A DNA stretch of 64,000 nt from positions 310,001 to 374,000 of the forward strand of contig NZ_BMDR01000004.1 of NCBI RefSeq assembly GCF_014635885.1, in the 5' to 3' direction. Under the pieces are notes generated by a model, which ran no database searches, was not told the origin of the DNA, and saw nothing but the letters and a program-made list of their open reading frames with translations. The translations under genes and the position numbers were made by a program. Source of the DNA: Acinetobacter vivianii (GTDB lineage: Bacteria; Pseudomonadota; Gammaproteobacteria; Pseudomonadales; Moraxellaceae). Within the stretch, counting starts at the first letter, position 1, and each line of letters opens with the position of its first letter. Positions 59,145 to 64,000 of the stretch are shown here, piece by piece.

Positions 59145-61382
59145 ATGTCTCAATTCAAGTTAAACCCATTCTTAAATGGGAGCAGTTTTATTGTCTCAAA
59201 TTATGTCGTACCACAGATAAAATTTATAAATGCTAGCTTTGCTTATCATTTGAGTATTACGTTATTAGTCTATGGAGTATCTGGTTCAACTGCGTTTGCT
59301 GCAGATGATTTACAACAAGCCCCTCAATTTTCAACAAACATTGTTGCAGCAGAAAATGAATTGAGTGTAAATCCTAAAGTAGAGTTGTTACCCACCATAA
59401 CGGTTACGGCTGAGAAACAAGATGAGAGGCATACTTCCTCTCAGGCGATTACACAATTTAATCATGACTTATTAGAAGTACCTTTTACCAAGTCTCATGT
59501 GTCGGGAGAGGATATTCAAAACCATAATGTTCAACGTATTAGTGATGCCTTGGCATTTGTAAATGGCGTGGTCTACCAAGACAGTTACGGTGGTGGGTTT
59601 TGGGATAATTATTCATTTCGAGGATTTAGTACTGACCCAAATATGGGAACGATCTATATGCGTAATGGTTTAAGTTCGGTGAGTGGAATCCATACTCCAA
59701 GAGACATGATAAGTATTCAAGCAATTGATTTCTTAAAAGGGCCAATGGCTGCGATGTATGGTCAGGGCGCAATTGGCGGTATTATGAATATCACCACTAA
59801 ACAACCTGAATGGCAGTCTAAAAATACCTTAAGTTTAAGTGGCAGTACTTTAGATGAATATAGGTTTGCGCTTGATACAACCAATGCAATCAGTGATGAT
59901 CTTGCCTATCGATTAGGTGCAGCTTATGAAAATAATAAGAGTTTTAGAGATCATGTAGATAACCAGCACTATTATCTTGCACCACAATTGGCTTGGAAAA
60001 TTTCAGAACAAACTCAGTTGAATCTTGATACAGAGTTTGCTGAATATCAAGGTGTTTTTGATCGTGGTATTCCAATGGTTAATAATAAAATTAAGGTAAA
60101 TAAAAAAACGTTCTTGGGAGAACCAAGTGATGGTGATATTAAAATTAAAGATCAGATGTACCAGTTACGTTTGAATCATGAGTTTGATGATAATTGGAAT
60201 AATACGACTGCAATTACCTACAATCATGGGCAGCGTGAAGGTACATCGACTGAGATTGGTTCAATTGCAGAAGATGGTAGAACAGCAAATCGTTTCCGAC
60301 GAGCTCGTCAATTTGAGACAGAAACAACACATTTTCAGTCAATTTTACGAGGTAAGTTTAGTACTGGCTCGCTTCAACATGAATTGGTAACCAATGTGGA
60401 AGCTGGGCATTATACGATTGATCAGACTCAGCTTCGGAATGCTGTCGGCACTAACAGCCCAATAGATATTTATGATCCGGTTTACGGTGAACATCTTTTG
60501 CCTTTGACCCGAATCACTAAAGACACTACGGAAACTCAGGATATGTTGGGACTGAACATTCAGGATCAGATTTTCTTGAATGATCAGTGGAATATATTAT
60601 TGGGAGGTCGTTTTAATCGTTTAGAGCAGCGAATTGAAAACCATCAAACAGGAAAATCATCTCAACAGCTATTTATGCCATTCACGCCAAGAGCTGCTAT
60701 TAATTTTAAAGCGACAGAAAAGCTGTCTTTTTACAGTAATTGGGGGAAGGGCTTTGAACTAAACACTGGGTTGAATAAGGACAATGACCTCTATGAACCT
60801 GAAAAGACAACGAGCTGGGAAGTTGGGACAAAATATCAATTTCTACCGCAGAGTTGGTTTGGATTAACTTTTTTTGATTTAGATAAGCGCCATTTGCTCA
60901 CCGAAGGTATTACAGATAGTTATGTTGATAATGGTCATGTGCAAAGCAAAGGCGTTGAGCTTGAACTACAACATCAATTTAATGATAACCTGCGGGTGAA
61001 TGCAAATTATACCTATACGGATGCTTCTGTCATTGAAAGTGAAGTAGATGAAACTGGATCCCGACTTAAAAATATTCCTAAACATACAGCAAATCTTAGT
61101 ACTGATTATCAAATGAATGTTTTTGGACGTAAGGCTGGATTAGTTGGAAACATTAACTATTACGGACAACGTAGCGCGAACTATATTGATAATGGAACAA
61201 CTTTACCTGAATTTACGGTAGTGAATATTGGTGGCTATTTACAGATCCGTCCTGATCTGCGAGCTCAACTCAATATCGATAATCTTTTCGATAAGGATTA
61301 TTACGTTGCGAGCTATACAAATTTCTGGGTACAGCCTGGCGAACCATTGAAAGCGACCTTGCGCTTTGATTGGTCTTTCTGA
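59145..61382 (+). CDS. TonB-dependent siderophore receptor
   Basis: A 745-residue outer-membrane receptor. After a signal region ending STAFAADDL comes a TonB-box-like LLPTITVTAEKQDERH. The plug domain has FTKSHVSGEDIQNHNV, SFRGFSTDPNMGTIYMRNGL and GPMAAMYGQGAIGGIMNITT. The barrel has strands such as LNLDTEFAEYQGVF, and the protein ends LKATLRFDWSF with the terminal Phe needed for barrel assembly. It would import a ferric siderophore (or a copper-chelate) across the outer membrane with TonB energy. AAGGAA precedes the ATG. It probably forms an operon with the DUF2946 and the NlpE-like gene. The exact ligand is unknown. Confidence 0.95.
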   Translation: MSQFKLNPFLNGSSFIVSNYVVPQIKFINASFAYHLSITLLVYGVSGSTAFAADDLQQAPQFSTNIVAAENELSVNPKVELLPTITVTAEKQDERHTSSQAITQFNHDLLEVPFTKSHVSGEDIQNHNVQRISDALAFVNGVVYQDSYGGGFWDNYSFRGFSTDPNMGTIYMRNGLSSVSGIHTPRDMISIQAIDFLKGPMAAMYGQGAIGGIMNITTKQPEWQSKNTLSLSGSTLDEYRFALDTTNAISDDLAYRLGAAYENNKSFRDHVDNQHYYLAPQLAWKISEQTQLNLDTEFAEYQGVFDRGIPMVNNKIKVNKKTFLGEPSDGDIKIKDQMYQLRLNHEFDDNWNNTTAITYNHGQREGTSTEIGSIAEDGRTANRFRRARQFETETTHFQSILRGKFSTGSLQHELVTNVEAGHYTIDQTQLRNAVGTNSPIDIYDPVYGEHLLPLTRITKDTTETQDMLGLNIQDQIFLNDQWNILLGGRFNRLEQRIENHQTGKSSQQLFMPFTPRAAINFKATEKLSFYSNWGKGFELNTGLNKDNDLYEPEKTTSWEVGTKYQFLPQSWFGLTFFDLDKRHLLTEGITDSYVDNGHVQSKGVELELQHQFNDNLRVNANYTYTDASVIESEVDETGSRLKNIPKHTANLSTDYQMNVFGRKAGLVGNINYYGQRSANYIDNGTTLPEFTVVNIGGYLQIRPDLRAQLNIDNLFDKDYYVASYTNFWVQPGEPLKATLRFDWSF

Positions 61383-61419
61383 TTTTTATGCGAAATTAAA
61401 CAGATTAAGTTGAACAGTG

Positions 61420-61875
61420 ATGAAGAAAAGATTATTGAGCTCTTTCATTTTCGCCAGTGTAATGATGGGCTGTGGTCAGCATGATCAGGCGGTGAAGGAT
61501 GAGAAAGCAAATTCGGAAGTTAAAAGAAATTTTGATGCCCAACTGCAAAAATGGGTTGGGCATTATGAAGGCGCACTTCCATGTGCTGGATGTTCGGCAT
61601 TTTGTGAAGGCTGTGACGGTATGAATGTAGATTTAAAAATTTATGCAGATCAGACTTTTCGGTTAGAGCGGACAAGTAATAGCGATCATAATAAACATGA
61701 GCTGTATGCAGGAAATTTTAGTTTCTTGGATAATGGGAAAGTAAAAATCCAATTACAAAGTGTGAAAGAGCGAAATCAGCTAATTTTAGGTCATGGTTAT
61801 GTTGAAGTTTTAGAGACGAAAACTGGATTACCTTATCAGCTATTTGAAGATTTCCAACTCGATAAAATTGCCTAA
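61420..61875 (+). CDS. NlpE-like copper-response lipoprotein
   Basis: A 151-residue lipoprotein: signal KKRLLSSFIFASVMMGC with lipobox MMGC, then the NlpE-like domain WVGHYEGALPCAGCSAFCEG containing a CxxC, and a beta-rich C-terminal part (FRLERTSNSDHN, GNFSFLDNGKVKIQL). NlpE proteins are outer-membrane sensors or copper-tolerance factors. The start is ATG at 61420; a GTG three bases upstream is in frame. It lies 34 bp after the TonB receptor, so one operon with metal-related role is likely. Confidence 0.85.
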   Translation: MKKRLLSSFIFASVMMGCGQHDQAVKDEKANSEVKRNFDAQLQKWVGHYEGALPCAGCSAFCEGCDGMNVDLKIYADQTFRLERTSNSDHNKHELYAGNFSFLDNGKVKIQLQSVKERNQLILGHGYVEVLETKTGLPYQLFEDFQLDKIA

Positions 61876-61915
61876 TAGAGTTGCTAGGCACTATTTTTAG
61901 TGCCTAGCCAACCAA

Positions 61916-63256
61916 TTATAACAATCTGGATTGATATTGTTTAAGTATGATGAAAGCAATAGCCACGGCTATGCTGATTGCTAAGGTTGGCAAACAAATT
62001 AGAAGAATAACCAGAGACAGAAGAAGAAAAAGTCTCTGTTTTATGTTGCCGGCTCCCCAAAGTTGTAAGCTCTGATTTACGAAATTGGAGGTTGTCTGCT
62101 TTAAATTAAATGTACGACTCCACAGCCAGAAAGCCAGAATAATCAGAAAGCATAGAGCAAGTGCGTAGATCATTAGGATCACTTGATTGATCCAACCAAA
62201 TAAAACACCAATATGCGCATCAACACCCCAGCGTGTGAGTTTTGCTGCGATTGGAAAATCTTTAAAGTGTAAATGATCAATAACCTTATTATTTCTAAGA
62301 TCAATAGCGATACTATCTGCTTCTGTAGGCCAACGACGACGTATTTCAGAAACTGTCCATGCTGTATTTATCGTTGTCGGTGGTTTTATTTGAAGTTCAG
62401 CACTGCGAATACCATTTTGTCTAGCAAGCTGTAGCACTTGATCAAAATCTTCTGCTTTTATGAATGGCTGATGGTTCATTTGACTCATATCGCTATGATG
62501 ATGTGCATGACTATCAACCGAATGCGTACCTGTAATAGAGCTAACGAGAGCTGGTGTTTGCCAATTCAAGGCTTGGCGAAGTATGCGGATATTTTCTCCT
62601 GTCCATTTAGACCAAGTTAGTCCTGTAATCGCAACAATGAGTAATAATGGAAGCAAGACTATTCCAATTGAGCTATGCCATTTTAAAACTTTATTTCGGA
62701 CGGTCTTGCTCTGATTAAAGTGTTTTCTACGTGTATACCAATGATAAAGTCCTGACAGACTGAGAATGGCCAACCAACTTGCTGCAAGCTCACTATAGAG
62801 TCTTCCAACGTCACCCAGTAGTAAATTGCTGTGGAGTTGATCGATTAGCGTTCTTAAAGGAAGTACACCGCTCGTACCATAAACAGGTAGTTGCCCCATA
62901 ACTTCTAATGTATATGGATTCACAAAAACTGCTTGGTTATTCAGTTTATTTTCTGGATCAGAATAAATAACCCGAGTGGTTTGATCCGATGTAGGTGCTG
63001 GACGTAGCTCAGTAATTCTTGCTGATTCTGCCATTACAGATTGAGCTGCAAGAACTTGCAGACTCAGTTGTTGTTGAGGGCGATTTTCACTGTGTACATA
63101 CAACTGCTCCTTATAAATATATTGCTCTAATTGCGGACTGCTCACATACAGGAAGCCAGTAAATGCGGCAATAAAAATAAATGGCGCAACAAATATCCCT
63201 GCATATATATGGACTAAGCGGAATAGATTTCGCCAATAAGAAGGTTGTTGAGGCAT
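61916..63256 (-). CDS. PepSY-type iron-regulated inner-membrane protein
   Basis: A 446-residue membrane protein of the PepSY/PiuB family. The N-terminal helix is NLFRLVHIYAGIFVAPFIFI, where the His can be a haem ligand. The next region has PQLEQYIYKEQLYV, further helices have KWHSSIGIVLLPLLLIVAIT, then a His-rich loop (SHAHHHSDMSQMNHQ) and two or more C-terminal helices. These proteins are thought to reduce ferric siderophores in the periplasm. It lies convergent to the NlpE-like gene and upstream of the partial TonB receptor. It probably serves both receptors. Confidence 0.92.
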   Translation of the reverse strand: MPQQPSYWRNLFRLVHIYAGIFVAPFIFIAAFTGFLYVSSPQLEQYIYKEQLYVHSENRPQQQLSLQVLAAQSVMAESARITELRPAPTSDQTTRVIYSDPENKLNNQAVFVNPYTLEVMGQLPVYGTSGVLPLRTLIDQLHSNLLLGDVGRLYSELAASWLAILSLSGLYHWYTRRKHFNQSKTVRNKVLKWHSSIGIVLLPLLLIVAITGLTWSKWTGENIRILRQALNWQTPALVSSITGTHSVDSHAHHHSDMSQMNHQPFIKAEDFDQVLQLARQNGIRSAELQIKPPTTINTAWTVSEIRRRWPTEADSIAIDLRNNKVIDHLHFKDFPIAAKLTRWGVDAHIGVLFGWINQVILMIYALALCFLIILAFWLWSRTFNLKQTTSNFVNQSLQLWGAGNIKQRLFLLLSLVILLICLPTLAISIAVAIAFIILKQYQSRLL

Positions 63257-63328
63257 GGCAATCAGAAGTTAATGATGAGCTATTGGGGGTGATGAAATTA
63301 TAACTGTTTAGACCATATAGCACGACAG

Positions 63329-63364
63329 GGTAATGTTAATGCGTATGGTAATGTTAATGCGTAT
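63329..63364. repeat. perfect 18-bp tandem repeat, two copies
   Basis: GGTAATGTTAATGCGTAT occurs twice head to tail (63329-63346 and 63347-63364) in the non-coding stretch between the two TonB-linked genes. It could be a regulatory or slippage site. Confidence 0.75.
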
Positions 63365-63473
63365 TATAAGGTTGGCGGTTATATTCGATGCTGACAATAT
63401 GTTTACACTTTCATAAGTCTAATGGTTAAGGCTGTATCAGCTTAGCTAGCCTTAACGCATTCATTCAAACATT

Positions 63474-64000
63474 TTAAAATTTCCATTGCACTGCCAATGA
63501 TGCATTCAATGGTTCACCAGGCTGTATCCACATCTCACTATAACTCGCCGTGTAATAGGTTTTGTCCAGAAGGTTATTCAGGTTGAACTGATAACGTATT
63601 TGTTCACTTGGCGCATAGTAAGCATTTAAATTAATTAATGTATATTCAGGAAGATTGAATCCATTATCAGTGCTATGACCGCTACGTTTCCCAACATAAA
63701 CAGCTGTTGCCCCAACGCCTACATTTGAGTTGTTAGATAGCATCCATTCATAGTTTGTACTGATTGAACCGCTATGTTTGGGAACGTTGCTTAAGCGCGA
63801 ACCTTTAGCAAGTGTTTGATCCTTCTCAATTTGAGCATCTGTGTAACTATAATTGGCGCGAAGTGATAACTGGTCATTCAGTTGTGTTTCGACATCTAGC
63901 TCTATCCCTTGGCTAGAGACTTCTCCCGCGGTTATCTGGAAGTTGTTATCTATTGGGTCTGTTGTGAGCACATTTTCCTTATCCATTTTAAATAATGCAA
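63474..64000 (-). CDS. TonB-dependent siderophore receptor, 5' end outside window
   Basis: The C-terminal ~175 residues of a TonB-dependent receptor, running off the right edge. The frame goes on upstream of the internal Met at 63986 (ALFKMDKENVLTTDP). The visible part has barrel strands QGIELDVETQLNDQLSLRAN, YSYTDAQIEKDQ, and ends NASLAVQWKF with the terminal Phe. It is related to, but clearly distinct from, the receptor at 59145. It lies just upstream of the PepSY gene on the same strand, the usual arrangement for a siderophore uptake pair. Confidence 0.93.
   Translation of the reverse strand, partial: ALFKMDKENVLTTDPIDNNFQITAGEVSSQGIELDVETQLNDQLSLRANYSYTDAQIEKDQTLAKGSRLSNVPKHSGSISTNYEWMLSNNSNVGVGATAVYVGKRSGHSTDNGFNLPEYTLINLNAYYAPSEQIRYQFNLNNLLDKTYYTASYSEMWIQPGEPLNASLAVQWKF

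Noticed and set aside
58945-59163. Plus-strand frame of 72 codons across the DUF2946 end
   Set aside because: Overlaps the end of the DUF2946 gene and the start of the TonB gene in another frame; no family resemblance.
1-64000. CRISPR array
   Set aside because: No series of regularly spaced repeats was seen; the only tandem repeat (63329) has two copies without spacers.

Overview
The window looks like chromosomal DNA of an Acinetobacter-type gammaproteobacterium. This is inferred from the AT-rich base use, the FadL and CoA-enzyme set, the TonB/PepSY iron genes and the family resemblance of the accessory genes. There is no rRNA gene, no complete tRNA gene and no CRISPR array.

1-13.0 kb is a lipid or acyl-CoA catabolic locus. 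A minus-strand operon encodes a crotonase, a small membrane protein, a FadB-like two-domain enzyme, a thiolase and a partial acyl-CoA dehydrogenase. A divergent TetR regulator follows, then a second operon (alpha/beta hydrolase, a second TetR, an SGNH hydrolase), an acyl-CoA ligase and a FadL-type porin. Two families of palindromes (ACCAAACGTTTGGT-like and TTTAAACGATCGTTTAAA-like) lie upstream of these units and suggest two related TetR regulons.

13.1-21.5 kb is a defence-like island. It holds a small HxlR-like regulator, an IS5-type remnant, an 82-residue repeat protein, a 1558-residue nuclease-STAND NTPase, a zinc-ribbon/glycine-zipper protein and a DUF4365-type nuclease with an unknown C-terminal part.

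22.0-30.9 kb is one minus-strand transcription unit: TetR, RND adaptor, RND pump, MipA/OmpV outer-membrane protein, alpha/beta hydrolase, aldo/keto reductase and quinone-oxidoreductase-like protein. It has no outer-membrane channel of the TolC type.

31.0-37.8 kb is a scar region. It contains a tandem ferredoxin/metallo-hydrolase duplication whose second copy is interrupted by a siderophore-interacting-protein gene and a truncated NmrA-like gene. Next come a tnsE gene (Tn7-like) broken by one in-frame TGA, an IS4-family element whose transposase is broken by one in-frame TAG, and another IS5-type remnant. The last 26 nt of a tRNA-Ser gene mark an attachment site at 37.76 kb.

37.77-57.53 kb is a 19.7-kb integrative element bounded by a 62-bp direct repeat (one mismatch) that includes the tRNA-Ser 3' end. 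It carries two replication-type proteins, AlpA, a 417-residue unknown, a run of very small secreted or membrane proteins, a GC-rich structured segment and a DUF932 protein. An unusually built type I restriction-modification operon (hsdR-hsdM-hsdS) is directly overlapped by an ATPase/HNH pair resembling Septu PtuA/PtuB. A P4-type integrase lies next to the right repeat. A third, decayed attachment site at 58.2 kb is followed by a remnant of the left end of a related element, so this locus has been used repeatedly.

58.5-64.0 kb is an iron/copper-type outer-membrane locus: a DUF2946 protein, a TonB-dependent siderophore receptor, an NlpE-like lipoprotein, a PepSY membrane protein and the C-terminal end of a second TonB receptor that runs off the window.
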